Positions 51,984-61,173 are shown, numbered from the stretch's first letter. The stretch: 64,000 bases of DNA from Bdellovibrio bacteriovorus (GCF_002208115.1 NZ_CP020946.1:2046001-2110000); one strand, 5' to 3'. The notes: generated from the letters alone by a model not told the origin. Program-made: numbers and translations.

Positions 51984-52322
51984 ATGTCAGCTGGGGACTG
52001 GAAAGAAATGTACAACGCCGCCGCCACCGGCAATATGGAACTGGTTCAATACCATATCAAAAATGGTGTGGATCCCAACTATCAGCATCCGGAAATCCTC
52101 TCCACCGCTCTGGTCGCCAGCATTACCTATGGTCATCTGGAAATCGCCAAGTTCCTGCTTCAGAATGGAGCCAACCCCACCTTGCTGTCCGAGTTTGATA
52201 ATATGACCCCACTGCAGGCCGCCAAAGCCTTCAATCGACAGGAAATTATCGACATTCTTGTGAAATTCTCGCCTTCTGATACTTTGCTGGAACGCTTTCT
52301 TCGATTTCTGCGCCTGCACTAG
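51984..52322 (+). CDS. Small ankyrin-repeat protein
   Basis: A 112-residue cytoplasmic protein made of about three ankyrin repeats: MYNAAATGNMELVQYHIKNG, ALVASITYGHLEIAKFLLQNG, MTPLQAAKAFNRQEIIDIL, ending with a basic helix LLERFLRFLRLH. There is no signal peptide. It is the last gene of a cluster with two exported membrane proteins. Small ankyrin proteins often bind and block a partner, so an inhibitory or immunity-type role is conceivable (inference). Confidence 0.8.
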   Translation: MSAGDWKEMYNAAATGNMELVQYHIKNGVDPNYQHPEILSTALVASITYGHLEIAKFLLQNGANPTLLSEFDNMTPLQAAKAFNRQEIIDILVKFSPSDTLLERFLRFLRLH

Positions 52323-52409
52323 AGACCTTCTTCATAATTTCATAATCGTAATAGTCTCTCCCCCGAAAAAGGCAGTGACAACAGTCCGTGGCTGTATGAC
52401 CTTAGCTTC

Positions 52410-53153
52410 ATGAACGCATTGATGGCCTTGGCCTTCATTCTGATCCCGACATGTTCTTTGGCAAAACCTCCAGAGCCAAAGGCCGTTCGCTATGGCATCA
52501 ACTCCAATTACGCCATGCCTTTGATTAATGTAGAGCGAGTTCAGAATACACCGAAGCTTGAGGGCGGAGTGCTGCGGGACCTGGGATTGGCGATCTTCAA
52601 GGAACTCCATCTCAGCCCCACGTGGATACTTTTACCCAAAAGCCGGGTGGCTTCAAACCTGACCTCCTGCAACGTCCATCTGGTCTGTCACCTCAATGAA
52701 GTCTGGCAGCCGGCGATCCGGGAGGCCGTTGACTGGAGCCACGATCTTTATCGCAGCTCCAATCTGATTGTGTACATCGGGGGAAAACCCATCGCGAAAG
52801 CCAAGGATCTTTACGGCAAACGTGTCGGCGGGGTTTTGAATTTCATTTACCAGTCCATGGACGACTATTTTAAAAAAGGTCTGATTCTGCGCGAGGACGG
52901 TCCCAACAATGAAAGCAATATCCAAAAGCTGCTGAATGGGCGCATCGACTACCTCATCATGTCGAACCTGGAGTTCGACTACTACAAGAATATCTATCCC
53001 AGCCTTGAATCCGCCGACCTGGGAATGGATGAAGTTATCACCAAGTGCGCTCTTTCCCGCAAAGCCCCCATCACTCTGGAAGAGCTGAACCGGGCCATCG
53101 ACACCATCAAGAAAAACGGAACCTTGGAAAAAATCCTCAAATCCTACAATTAA
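52410..53153 (+). CDS. Periplasmic substrate-binding-like protein (SBP_bac_3 type), orphan
   Basis: A 247-residue protein with a signal peptide (ALMALAFILIPTCSLA). The mature chain follows the two-lobe family-3 solute-binding fold: KLEGGVLRDLGLAIFKELHL, then DLYGKRVGGVLNF at the hinge and ITLEELNRAIDTIKKNGTLEKILKSY at the C-terminus. No permease or ATPase gene is adjacent. It may be a sensory protein rather than a transporter component. It is related in style to the two tandem genes at 62.5-64 kb. Confidence 0.75.
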   Translation: MNALMALAFILIPTCSLAKPPEPKAVRYGINSNYAMPLINVERVQNTPKLEGGVLRDLGLAIFKELHLSPTWILLPKSRVASNLTSCNVHLVCHLNEVWQPAIREAVDWSHDLYRSSNLIVYIGGKPIAKAKDLYGKRVGGVLNFIYQSMDDYFKKGLILREDGPNNESNIQKLLNGRIDYLIMSNLEFDYYKNIYPSLESADLGMDEVITKCALSRKAPITLEELNRAIDTIKKNGTLEKILKSYN

Positions 53154-53210
53154 ACCCGGCACCCCCCGCCCCTTCTTGACTCATATGGAGCTTCCTGCGA
53201 TCTAGGTCCC

Positions 53211-54164
53211 ATGAAAGTCCTTTTGCTCCTGACAGCCCTCGTTCTGACCGTCGCCGGATCCGCCCGCGCCGAGGAGCTGAATTGGTGGGCCGCCACAGCC
53301 GAAGACGTGGAAAAAGCCCCGTGCAAAACATCAGGAGCCCCCTCGGCGCACGCCATGGAGTCCGCGCTGAGCCTGCCGGGCCCCGGGGTTTCCAGGACCC
53401 TTCACGGCATCAGCTTTAAGAATGAAAAGCCCGCACTGTTGGAGCTTTTCTCGGATCTGCACAAACTCGATATCAGCCTGCGGGGCCGTCCCGAGCTGAC
53501 CTTCACCATTGCCTGCGACAAGGTTCTTTGCGCTGTTAAAAAAATCTATGGCGATAACGAAGGGGTGCAACTGCTGTATCTGCTAAAGACCTTTGGTTTT
53601 AACGGTTCGCACCTGCGCACCAAGCTGGCTTCACCCTGGCGCTCTGATGAGCTGAACGAGATCCTGCAGGCTTTGGCCGACTATCCATTGCATCTTTACC
53701 CGGTGGAATACAACAAACGCCTGATCCACTTCACGCGTGGCGCACGCTATGGCTTCGGTCAGGACGTGGTGGCCAACGCCAGCATGGAAGTCTTTGACCT
53801 GTGGAATGAACTTTCCGCCCCGGAACGCCAGCAGACCTTTTTGCATGAACTGGGGCACACGCTGGCCTATCGCGGAAAGCTTGATACTTCGGCTGAATGG
53901 CTGCGCCTGGGAGGCTGGCAGGAAACAAGCCGCACCGTGAAAGGCGTCCTTTACCGTGAATACACACTGCGGGATCCCTCCAAAGCTGTTTCTGAATACG
54001 GGAAGCTGAACCCGTCCGAAGACTTTGCGGAATCCGTGGTGGCCTATCGATTTACGGGGCGCCGATTGAAAGAGCTTCAGCCGCAAAAATACGAATTCCT
54101 GAAAAAACAGGTGTTTGCCTCCCAGGAATATTTGTCGCAAGATCAATGCAGTTCCTCACCTTAG
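53211..54164 (+). CDS. Secreted putative zinc metalloprotease
   Basis: A 317-residue exported protein (signal MKVLLLLTALVLTVAGSARA). The zinc motif FLHELGHTLAYRG places HExxH at 212-216, and NPSEDFAESVVAYRF near 267-281 supplies the downstream acidic ligand typical of gluzincin-like enzymes. Four Cys occur. An endopeptidase role in the periplasm or outside the cell fits a predator (inference). It is followed after 9 bases by an SRPBCC gene. The family name is unknown to me. Confidence 0.75.
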   Translation: MKVLLLLTALVLTVAGSARAEELNWWAATAEDVEKAPCKTSGAPSAHAMESALSLPGPGVSRTLHGISFKNEKPALLELFSDLHKLDISLRGRPELTFTIACDKVLCAVKKIYGDNEGVQLLYLLKTFGFNGSHLRTKLASPWRSDELNEILQALADYPLHLYPVEYNKRLIHFTRGARYGFGQDVVANASMEVFDLWNELSAPERQQTFLHELGHTLAYRGKLDTSAEWLRLGGWQETSRTVKGVLYREYTLRDPSKAVSEYGKLNPSEDFAESVVAYRFTGRRLKELQPQKYEFLKKQVFASQEYLSQDQCSSSP

Positions 54165-54173
54165 GAGTTCCCG

Positions 54174-54602
54174 ATGAAAGACAGCATTGAATTATCCATT
54201 AAGCTTAAAGCCAGCAGCGGCTGGATCTGGAATGCCCTGACGGATCGCGGGGAACTTGAAAACTGGTGGAGCGAATCTGTTGTGCTGGAGCCCAAAGTCG
54301 GCGGTGCCTTTAAAGAACCGTGGATGGATGACGAAGGCGATAAACAAATGGCCTCCGGCAAAGTGGTTAAACTCAAGAAAGAGCAGTTCATCACCTTCAC
54401 CTGGCGGGAAAAAAGCTGGCCCAAAACCGCCATCACTGAGTGCACTTTCACCATTGAAGACACAGGCAAAGAACGTGTTCTGTCACTGGAACACTCCGGC
54501 TGGGATACTCTGCCGGCAGAAATCCGCACCAAAACCATCAAGGACTTCAAGGTTGGCTGGGGTTATCACCTGAAAGAGCTTAAATCGTACCTGGATGATT
54601 GA
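54174..54602 (+). CDS. SRPBCC/AHSA1-domain protein
   Basis: A 142-residue START-like fold protein with the AHSA1 signatures WNALTDRGELENWWS near the N-terminus, VVLEPKVGGAFK, and GWGYHLKELKSYL at the C-terminus. Such proteins bind hydrophobic ligands or act as stress factors; the ligand is unknown. A ribosome site (TTAGGAG) precedes the ATG. It is downstream of the metalloprotease gene in the same direction. Confidence 0.85.
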   Translation: MKDSIELSIKLKASSGWIWNALTDRGELENWWSESVVLEPKVGGAFKEPWMDDEGDKQMASGKVVKLKKEQFITFTWREKSWPKTAITECTFTIEDTGKERVLSLEHSGWDTLPAEIRTKTIKDFKVGWGYHLKELKSYLDD

Positions 54603-54665
54603 AGAAAATTTTGAAACGTTTTCCAAACAAAATCCTAACTGGTAAATGGCCCCAAGGCCTCTTAT

Positions 54666-54712
54666 AAAAGCCCCGAAACCAAGTCACTGCAAACAAGTAA
54701 CAAGGGGCTTTT
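54666..54712 (+). promoter_or_regulatory. Hairpin that masks the ribosome site of the next gene
   Basis: AAAAGCCCC (54666-54674) pairs perfectly with GGGGCTTTT (54704-54712), with a 29-base loop. The right arm contains the AAGGGG ribosome site of the gene at 54714. This may be translational control, or a weak terminator for the upstream transcript. Confidence 0.55.
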
Positions 54713-54713
54713 C

Positions 54714-54974
54714 ATGAAGACTTTCGCCGTTATCGCAACTGTTTTGCTATCCTCTGTCTCTTTCGCAAAATCGAAATCCTGTTCCTGGCAGGTGGAAAAT
54801 CACTTCCGTCAACAGGGATATCAGGTGCGTCTGATACAGTTCCAAAAAGAACTGGAGACCGGCGACAAGGTTTACCATGTGCGCACAAACTATTACGGTG
54901 GCGACGCGGCCTCTGAAGTGACCACCAGTCCAAAATGTGAAATCCTGGATGTTCGGGAACTTTGGTCAGAGTAA
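54714..54974 (+). CDS. Small secreted protein, unknown function
   Basis: An 86-residue exported protein with a signal peptide (MKTFAVIATVLLSSVSFA). The mature part of about 68 residues has two Cys (KSCSWQ and PKCEILD), likely one disulfide, and a beta-alpha-beta look (YQVRLIQFQKELETGDKVYHV). No family recognised. Its ribosome site is inside a hairpin. The 3' end overlaps the convergent NmrA-type gene by 9 bases. Confidence 0.7.
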   Translation: MKTFAVIATVLLSSVSFAKSKSCSWQVENHFRQQGYQVRLIQFQKELETGDKVYHVRTNYYGGDAASEVTTSPKCEILDVRELWSE

Positions 54975-55844
54975 TCCTTCCTGGGGCTCGGGTAAAACCC
55001 AGGCCTTTTTCATATCCTCGCAGAACTCTTCAAAGCTGCGAGGATCGTGTCCCAGAATCTTTCTCAGCACTCCGGACACTTCCGCCACAGCCCCTTCCCG
55101 GGCGGCTCTGTGCAGGCTCATCTGCGCCTCCATCATCCACGACGACTCTTCGCGATTGAAAGTCTTTCTGGCGGCCTCTTCGGTCACCGGAACATAGGAC
55201 ACCCGTCGTCGCGCATAGTGGGAAATGATCGACACGGCCTCGGCATTGGAAAGGGCTCGTTCCCCGGTCAGCACCAGCTCCCTTTTTTGATAGCGCCACG
55301 GGTCCTGCAACAGGAACGCCGCCACATCGGCCACATCACGGGCATCCACATAGGACGTTCGCCCTTCCCCTTGAGGCAGATAAAGCGTGCCGGCCATCAG
55401 GGATTCATAGTGCGATTTCAGGAAGCATTGCATGTAGATATTGGGTTTCAGCAAACAATAGCGCAGCCCACTTTGAATCAGGATCTCGTCAGCTTCGCCC
55501 TGAATTCGCTGATACAAATACCGGGACACCGGGGATGCCCCCAAACCCGAGACTTTTAAGACAAACTGCACTCCGGAGGCTTTGGCAGCCCCGACGACAT
55601 TTTCGGCCTGCTGAATCATATTTTCACAAAGAGGCTGGATAAACACCAAGACATCGACATCGCGGAAGGCCTGCTCCAAAAGATAGCGGTTCTCAAGTGG
55701 GACCTGCATCCCCTTGATATCCTTTGGCAAGCGTTCCAGATCCCGGCTGACAGCGACCACCTCTCGGCCCATGGAATGCAGTTGGCGAACCAACTCCGTC
55801 CCCATGGTTCCGGTGGCACCGGTCACCATAATTCGCAGTTCCAT
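54966..55844 (-). CDS. NmrA-like NAD(P)-binding protein
   Basis: A 292-residue atypical short-chain dehydrogenase. The Rossmann motif IMVTGATGTMGTELVRQL starts at residue 5, followed by VVAVSRD for the dinucleotide ribose, DVLVFIQPL and YCLLKPNIYMQCFL. YVDARDVADVAAFLL is typical of the NmrA/QorB group. The usual Tyr-Lys catalytic pair is not evident, so it may be a redox sensor or a quinone reductase. It is divergent from the gene at 55953. Confidence 0.82.
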   Translation of the reverse strand: MELRIMVTGATGTMGTELVRQLHSMGREVVAVSRDLERLPKDIKGMQVPLENRYLLEQAFRDVDVLVFIQPLCENMIQQAENVVGAAKASGVQFVLKVSGLGASPVSRYLYQRIQGEADEILIQSGLRYCLLKPNIYMQCFLKSHYESLMAGTLYLPQGEGRTSYVDARDVADVAAFLLQDPWRYQKRELVLTGERALSNAEAVSIISHYARRRVSYVPVTEEAARKTFNREESSWMMEAQMSLHRAAREGAVAEVSGVLRKILGHDPRSFEEFCEDMKKAWVLPEPQEGLL

Positions 55845-55952
55845 AAAGCCTCCCAGAGTCTTTATTATGACAAATTCTTGGGCCTGAACGTCATCTGTTT
55901 CTTAGCAAGAGTCCGCTTGACTCAAACAGGCTTTAGGGATGTAAATACTTAA

Positions 55953-56633
55953 GTGAATTTTTTTGCCGAGAACCTGAAGGTCTTTAAAAAAGTTTTCTTG
56001 CCCCTGTTCGCGCTGGTCGTTCTGTCGAGCAACATAGACCAGTATCTAAACCTTAAAATGGAAACCGCCCTTCGTGACCCCTTGGGAGTTCAAGCCCAGG
56101 TGATTTACTATGGCTTTTTCTCGATCTTAAGCAGCATCCTGTTCCCGGTTCTGCTGGTCAGCATCGCCCTGTACGCGCTGAACAATCTGGATTCCTCCAC
56201 CAAAACGCTTCAGGATTTCTGGGCGAAGAATCTGAATCAAATGTATATCGAAACCCTGCGCGCCTGGGGAAAGACCCTGCAGTGGACACTGCTGCTGATT
56301 CTTCCGGGAATCTGGAAATATGTGGAGCTTTCGATGGTGCCGTTTGTGGTGACCTCAAGCCCGCAATACGATGAGGGGAAAGTCGATGCCCTGAAGGGCT
56401 CGGCCCTTATTGTTCGTCGCCGCTGGTTTGTGATTTTGGCGATTCTGATTTTATTCCACCTTTTCATTCCAGGCGTCCTGACCACCGTCTTTGATGCCTA
56501 TCGCCTGATCTGGAAGACACCGCTGCAAAGCCTGCTGCTTTCCGCTCTGGACACCTATTTGCTTTTGGTTTCAACTCACATTCTGTTCAATATTTTTAGA
56601 AGCGAGGTAAGACGTCATGACGCTCATGTTTAA
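55953..56633 (+). CDS. Integral membrane protein, unknown function
   Basis: A 226-residue protein with five to six hydrophobic helices (KVFLPLFALVVLSSNID, YYGFFSILSSILFPVLLVSIAL, TLQWTLLLILPGIWKYVEL, WFVILAILILFHLFIPGVL, SLLLSALDTYLLLVSTHILF). The motif LPGIWKYVE...PFVV...DALKGSALIVRRRW resembles DUF975/YciC-like helical bundle proteins. The start is GTG at 55953. It overlaps the GMP reductase-like gene by 17 bases, so the two are coupled. Confidence 0.7.
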   Translation: MNFFAENLKVFKKVFLPLFALVVLSSNIDQYLNLKMETALRDPLGVQAQVIYYGFFSILSSILFPVLLVSIALYALNNLDSSTKTLQDFWAKNLNQMYIETLRAWGKTLQWTLLLILPGIWKYVELSMVPFVVTSSPQYDEGKVDALKGSALIVRRRWFVILAILILFHLFIPGVLTTVFDAYRLIWKTPLQSLLLSALDTYLLLVSTHILFNIFRSEVRRHDAHV

Positions 56634-57666
56634 CTGGAAAGATATCAAGAATCGCGGCAAAGGCCTGACCTTCGATGACGTGCTGATCATCCCGGCAAGA
56701 TCGGACGTCCGTTCCCGCCGTGACCCGCGTCTGACTTCCAAAGTGACCAAGAACTTCACGATTGAAACTCCGATCGTCAGTGCGAACATGGACATGGTCA
56801 CTGAATACGACATGGCGTTTGCGATGAACCAACTGGGTGGCATGGGGATTCTTCACCGTTTCCTGGATATTGAAGAACAAGCCGCTCAGGCCCGTCGCCT
56901 GAAAGAAAACGGCGTGAAGGTTATTTCCGGCAGCGTCGGCGTGGGTGAAGAATTCAAGACCCGCGCAAAAGCCCTGGTTGAAGCCGGCGTGAACATCATC
57001 ACGATCGACATTGCTCACGGTCACTCTGTGCAAATGATGGAAACCATGAAATGGCTGAAAGACCAGTACCCGCAAGTGGATCTGATTGCCGGCAACCTGG
57101 CGACTCCGGATGCGGCTCGTGATCTGATCGAAGCTGGCGCTGATGCGATTAAAGTGGGCATCGGGCCTGGCTCTATGTGCACCACGCGCATCATCACCGG
57201 TTGCGGGGTCCCACAACTGACTGCGATCGGCCTGTGCGCCGAGATCGGCGAATCCTACGGCGTTCCAGTGATCGCTGATGGTGGTATCCGCACCTCCGGC
57301 GACATGGTGAAAGCCTTTGCTGCGGGCGCAAGCACCGTGATGCTTGGAAGCATGCTGTCTGGCACGATTGAAACTCCCGGGGAAATCAAAAACGGTAAAA
57401 AACAATACCGCGGCATGGCCTCCAGATCCGCTCAGGATTCGTGGCGCGGTGGCGTGCCTGAGGGCATGGCTCCTGAAGGGGAATCCACTCAAGTGACCGT
57501 CAAAGGCCACGTTAAAGACGTGATCCTGGAAGTCACCGGCGGCATCCGCAGCGGCATGAGCTACATCAACGCGACAAGCATTGCTGAAATTAAAGACAAA
57601 GCCCTCTTTATGGAAATGTCTTCCAATGGTATTGCTGAGTCTCGCGCACACGGAGTGAAAAACTAA
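56617..57666 (+). CDS. IMP dehydrogenase/GMP reductase family enzyme without CBS domains
   Basis: A 349-residue TIM-barrel enzyme. The start [16 protein letters not shown] and the catalytic Cys loop [20 protein letters not shown] define the family; [17 protein letters not shown] binds phosphate. No CBS pair interrupts the barrel, and the length equals GMP reductase (about 345). The flap reads [11 protein letters not shown] then [11 protein letters not shown], closer to GMP reductase than to IMPDH. GMP reductase would turn GMP to IMP, useful for salvaging prey nucleotides; IMPDH cannot be excluded. murI follows after 2 bases. Confidence 0.85.
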   Translation: MTLMFNWKDIKNRGKGLTFDDVLIIPARSDVRSRRDPRLTSKVTKNFTIETPIVSANMDMVTEYDMAFAMNQLGGMGILHRFLDIEEQAAQARRLKENGVKVISGSVGVGEEFKTRAKALVEAGVNIITIDIAHGHSVQMMETMKWLKDQYPQVDLIAGNLATPDAARDLIEAGADAIKVGIGPGSMCTTRIITGCGVPQLTAIGLCAEIGESYGVPVIADGGIRTSGDMVKAFAAGASTVMLGSMLSGTIETPGEIKNGKKQYRGMASRSAQDSWRGGVPEGMAPEGESTQVTVKGHVKDVILEVTGGIRSGMSYINATSIAEIKDKALFMEMSSNGIAESRAHGVKN

Positions 57667-57668
57667 GA

Positions 57669-58475
57669 ATGGCAGACCAGGATTCCCGTCCCATAGGTGT
57701 CTTTGATTCAGGTATCGGCGGATTGACAGTTCTAAAAGAGCTGGCGCTGCAGTTTCCTCATGAAAGCTTTTTATATGTGGGCGATACGGCTCGCCTTCCC
57801 TATGGTTCGAAATCCCCGCAAACCATTCGCAAGTACTCTGAACAGATCATTCAGTTCCTGGAAAAACAAAACGTCAAAGCCATCGTGATTGCGTGCAACA
57901 CAGCTTCAAGCCAGGTGTCCGAACGCGAGATCGATGGACTGCCGATTTACAACGTGATTGAGCCTGGTTCCCAGCGCGCGCTGGAGCTTTCCTCCGGCAA
58001 ACGCATCGGCGTGCTGGCCACCCGTGCCACCGTCAACAGCCAGGCTTACACTCACAAAATTCATTCCCTGGATCCACAGGCGCAGGTCTTTGACCAGGCC
58101 TGCCCGTTGTTCGTTCCACTGGCGGAAGAAGGCTGGGACGCAGATCCCGTCACCAATCTGATTGTGTTCCGTTATTTAAGCCCGCTCTTGCAGAACCATA
58201 TCGACACTTTGATTTTGGGTTGCACTCATTATCCGATTTTGAAAAACTCCATTGCGCGAGTGACTGGAAGCTCAATTGAACTGGTGGATTCCGGCGAAGC
58301 GATTGCACAATGGCTGTCGCGCGACTTCAAGAGCGGCCGCCTGGGTCCGAACAAAAGCGGCGAACCCCGTCGCATCGATATTATGACGACGGATTCTTCC
58401 GCGCACTTCACTGAAATGGCTCAGCGGATCTTAAAACCCGCCAAAGCCGATCAGTACGCGGTCGTCGACGTTTAG
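57669..58475 (+). CDS. murI: Glutamate racemase
   Basis: A 268-residue enzyme making D-glutamate for peptidoglycan. Both catalytic cysteines are visible: VIACNTASS near 78 and ILGCTHYPILK near 185, together with the N-terminal FDSGIGGLTVLKEL and GDTARLPYG. Length and order are standard. It follows the GMP reductase-like gene by 2 bases and overlaps lysA, which converges, by 4 bases. Confidence 0.95.
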   Translation: MADQDSRPIGVFDSGIGGLTVLKELALQFPHESFLYVGDTARLPYGSKSPQTIRKYSEQIIQFLEKQNVKAIVIACNTASSQVSEREIDGLPIYNVIEPGSQRALELSSGKRIGVLATRATVNSQAYTHKIHSLDPQAQVFDQACPLFVPLAEEGWDADPVTNLIVFRYLSPLLQNHIDTLILGCTHYPILKNSIARVTGSSIELVDSGEAIAQWLSRDFKSGRLGPNKSGEPRRIDIMTTDSSAHFTEMAQRILKPAKADQYAVVDV

Positions 58476-59647
58476 ATGCAAATCTCCAAAGGCAGCTCCT
58501 GCAGGTTATAGACGCTGGCCATGGAATAGCCGTAGGCCCCCGAATCCATAATCGCCACAAAGTCGCCTTCTTGCACTTTTGTCAGTGAAATTTCTTTCGC
58601 AAAGAAATCCGAAGACTCACAGATCGGCCCTACAACATCCACCACAAAGGCCGCGTCCGTTCTTTTCAGGGGTTCAATACGGTGAGTGGCTTCGTACAAT
58701 GATGGACGAATCAGGTGATTCATTCCCGCATCCACAATCACAAAAGTTTTCGCACTGGTTTCTTTGATGTACTGCACTTGCGTGATCAAAGCCCCGCAAT
58801 GAGCCACCAGCCAGCGGCCAGGCTCGGCCTGCAGTTCACAATTCAGATCAGATAGATTTTCCAGAGTGATTTGCGCGTACTTCTGCAACAGGGATTCTTC
58901 CAGTTGAAGATCCACGCGATCGTAGAAAATACCCAAGCCCCCGCCGAAGTCGAATTTTTTCAAAGTGGGAAATTCTGCCTTTAACTCAAGGCACACGTTC
59001 TTCAGTCTTTTCAGGGCCTCATCGTAACCGGAGAATTCCAGCATTTGCGATCCCAGATGCAGACTGACGCCCACCAGATCAATTGAATCCGAATAGTTTT
59101 TTAGGCATTTCACCAAGGCCGGCACCATCGAGCGCTCCATGCCGAATTTATTGTCTTTCAACCCTGTGGCAATATAGGGGTGCGTATTGATATCCACATC
59201 CGGATTCAGGCGCAAAGCCACCTGAGCCTTCTTTTTCAGTTCACGACCCAGCATCCCGATGCGTTCAAGCTCCGGCAGGCTTTCCACGTTGATCTGATAA
59301 ATGCCGAGCTTCAGTGCCTCGGTCAGTTCAAATTTGGTTTTCCCCACACCACTATAGACAATGTCCTGCGGAGAAAATCCGCATTCCATGGCGCGCTTGA
59401 TCTCGCCCAAAGAAACCACGTCGGCTCCGGCGCCAAGGCTTTTCAGTTTTTGCAGAACACCAGGATTGGGGTTGGATTTCACTGCGAAAAAAAGACGAGT
59501 CCCCTTCAAAGCCTGAGACATCGCCTGATACCTTTGGGCGACAGAATCAAGATCGTAGACATAAATGGGGCGCATGTAATTGGCCACCAGGGGCAAAAGC
59601 GGCTTTTTTAACGGACCAAGACACAATTCATTATTGATGTATTCCAC
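58472..59647 (-). CDS. lysA: Diaminopimelate decarboxylase
   Basis: A 391-residue PLP enzyme that decarboxylates meso-diaminopimelate to lysine. The PLP Lys is in FFAVKSNPNPGVL near 55; HLGSQM and DFGGGLGI bind phosphate; the dimer-interface Cys motif PICESSDFFAKE and DSGAYGYSMAS near the C-terminus complete the site. It is divergent from the M14 peptidase gene by 44 bases, which hold a TATGAT -10-like element (59664-59669, plus strand). Confidence 0.93.
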   Translation of the reverse strand: MEYINNELCLGPLKKPLLPLVANYMRPIYVYDLDSVAQRYQAMSQALKGTRLFFAVKSNPNPGVLQKLKSLGAGADVVSLGEIKRAMECGFSPQDIVYSGVGKTKFELTEALKLGIYQINVESLPELERIGMLGRELKKKAQVALRLNPDVDINTHPYIATGLKDNKFGMERSMVPALVKCLKNYSDSIDLVGVSLHLGSQMLEFSGYDEALKRLKNVCLELKAEFPTLKKFDFGGGLGIFYDRVDLQLEESLLQKYAQITLENLSDLNCELQAEPGRWLVAHCGALITQVQYIKETSAKTFVIVDAGMNHLIRPSLYEATHRIEPLKRTDAAFVVDVVGPICESSDFFAKEISLTKVQEGDFVAIMDSGAYGYSMASVYNLQELPLEICI

Positions 59648-59691
59648 GAAAACCTCGTGCTAGTATGATGGCCCATGAAGGATGATTTGTC

Positions 59692-60339
59692 ATGAAAACT
59701 TCTATTTTTACTTACACTTCCAAAGGTTTGCCGGTACCGGCCTGGCACTTCAACAACAACGGCCCTGAGGTTCTGATTCTGGGCGGCGTTCATGGCGACG
59801 AGGTCGAAGGTGTTATCGCCGCGCAAGAGCTGCTGAAGCACTTCATGAACTCCAATCCCTACAAACTCAACATCACCCTGGTGCCGCAGTTCAACCTTGA
59901 AGGTGTGATCTTCAAAACCCGCGGCAACGGCAATGGTGTGGATCTGAACCGCAACCTGCCAACGAAGGACTGGTCACCGGAAGTGAAAACTCCGCGCTAT
60001 CACCCGGGACCGTTTGCCGGCAGCGAAAAAGAAAACCACGGCCTGATGACTTATCTGGATGAAAAAAAGCCGGTGTATGTTTTGTCACTGCACTCGTGGC
60101 ACCCGGTGCTGAATGTGAATGGCGACTGTCGCCCGGTGGCGGAAGTTTTGTCCCGCCTGACGGGTTACAAGATCGACGACGACATCGGCTACCCAACTCC
60201 GGGCTGCCTGGGCACTTACGCGGGCCTTGAAAGAAACTGCCCGACACTGACTTACGAAATCGAACGCGGTCTTTCGGCTGAAAAAATCATCGAAATCCAC
60301 GTCCCGGCAATCCTCGAATCTTTGAAAGTACTGGAATAA
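59692..60339 (+). CDS. M14-family carboxypeptidase, MpaA-like (murein peptide amidase type)
   Basis: A 215-residue zinc carboxypeptidase with no signal peptide, thus cytoplasmic. Zn ligands: GGVHGDEVEG (His34, Glu37) and a later LSLHSWHP; substrate Asn-Arg in GNGVDLNRNLP; catalytic Glu in LTYEIERG. MpaA cuts the gamma-D-Glu-DAP bond of murein tripeptide, freeing DAP. Between lysA and dapD this role fits well, as DAP from digested prey wall could go to LysA. Specificity is inferred from context and resemblance. AAGGA precedes the ATG. Confidence 0.85.
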   Translation: MKTSIFTYTSKGLPVPAWHFNNNGPEVLILGGVHGDEVEGVIAAQELLKHFMNSNPYKLNITLVPQFNLEGVIFKTRGNGNGVDLNRNLPTKDWSPEVKTPRYHPGPFAGSEKENHGLMTYLDEKKPVYVLSLHSWHPVLNVNGDCRPVAEVLSRLTGYKIDDDIGYPTPGCLGTYAGLERNCPTLTYEIERGLSAEKIIEIHVPAILESLKVLE

Positions 60340-60351
60340 GGAAGGAACACC

Positions 60352-61173
60352 ATGCAAGAACAAGTCTCAAAACTTTGGACCGACATTCAAGGCGGAAAAA
60401 CGATCGATCAACTTTCAACTGCCGAGTTGAAAACCGTTTTTGAAACCATCGAAGGCCTGGATTCCGGCACATTGCGCGTTTGCCAAAAGCAAGACGGCAA
60501 ATGGATCACCAACGAATGGATCAAAAAGGCCATCCTGCTTTATTTCCGTATTCAGAAAATGGAACCAATGAATGCGGGCGACATTGCCTTCTTTGACAAA
60601 ATTCCATTGAAACGCTGGTCGGAAGAAGACGGCGTGCGTGTGGTGCCACCGGCAGTGGCGCGCAAGGGCTGCTTCATTGAAAAAGGTGCGATCCTGATGC
60701 CCTCTTACGTGAACATCGGAGCTTATGTTGGTTCCGGCACCATGGTGGACACCTGGGCCACAGTGGGATCTTGCGCTCAGATCGGTAAAAATGTGCACCT
60801 TTCTGGCGGCGTGGGAATCGGCGGCGTACTGGAGCCGATTCAAGCCTCCCCGGTGATTATCGAAGACAATGCCTTTATCGGCAGCCGCTGCATCGTGGTT
60901 GAAGGGGCTGTCATTGAAGAAGGCGCCGTTCTGGGCGCGGGTGTGACCATCACGGCCAGTACTAAAATCATCGATGTGACGGGCTCATCGCCTGTGGAAT
61001 ACAAAGGCCGTGTGCCATCCAATTCCGTGGTGATCCCAGGCACCCAGATGAAAGAGTTCGCAGCGGGCTCTTACGGAGTCCCTTGCGCGCTGATCATCGG
61101 TAAACGCAAAGCCAGCACAGACCTGAAGACCTCCCTGACCGATGCTCTTCGCGACCATCAGGTGAGCGTTTAG
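60352..61173 (+). CDS. dapD: Tetrahydrodipicolinate N-succinyltransferase
   Basis: A 273-residue left-handed beta-helix acyltransferase of the DAP/lysine pathway. An N-terminal helical domain is followed by hexapeptide repeats (IEKGAILMPSYVNIGAYVG, TMVDTWATVGSCAQIGKNVHLSGG, IIEDNAFIGSRCIVVEGAVIEEGAVLGAG) and the closing SLTDALR. GGAAGGAACACC precedes the ATG. It is 12 bases after the M14 peptidase, same strand, and converges on the LolC-type gene. Confidence 0.95.
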   Translation: MQEQVSKLWTDIQGGKTIDQLSTAELKTVFETIEGLDSGTLRVCQKQDGKWITNEWIKKAILLYFRIQKMEPMNAGDIAFFDKIPLKRWSEEDGVRVVPPAVARKGCFIEKGAILMPSYVNIGAYVGSGTMVDTWATVGSCAQIGKNVHLSGGVGIGGVLEPIQASPVIIEDNAFIGSRCIVVEGAVIEEGAVLGAGVTITASTKIIDVTGSSPVEYKGRVPSNSVVIPGTQMKEFAAGSYGVPCALIIGKRKASTDLKTSLTDALRDHQVSV

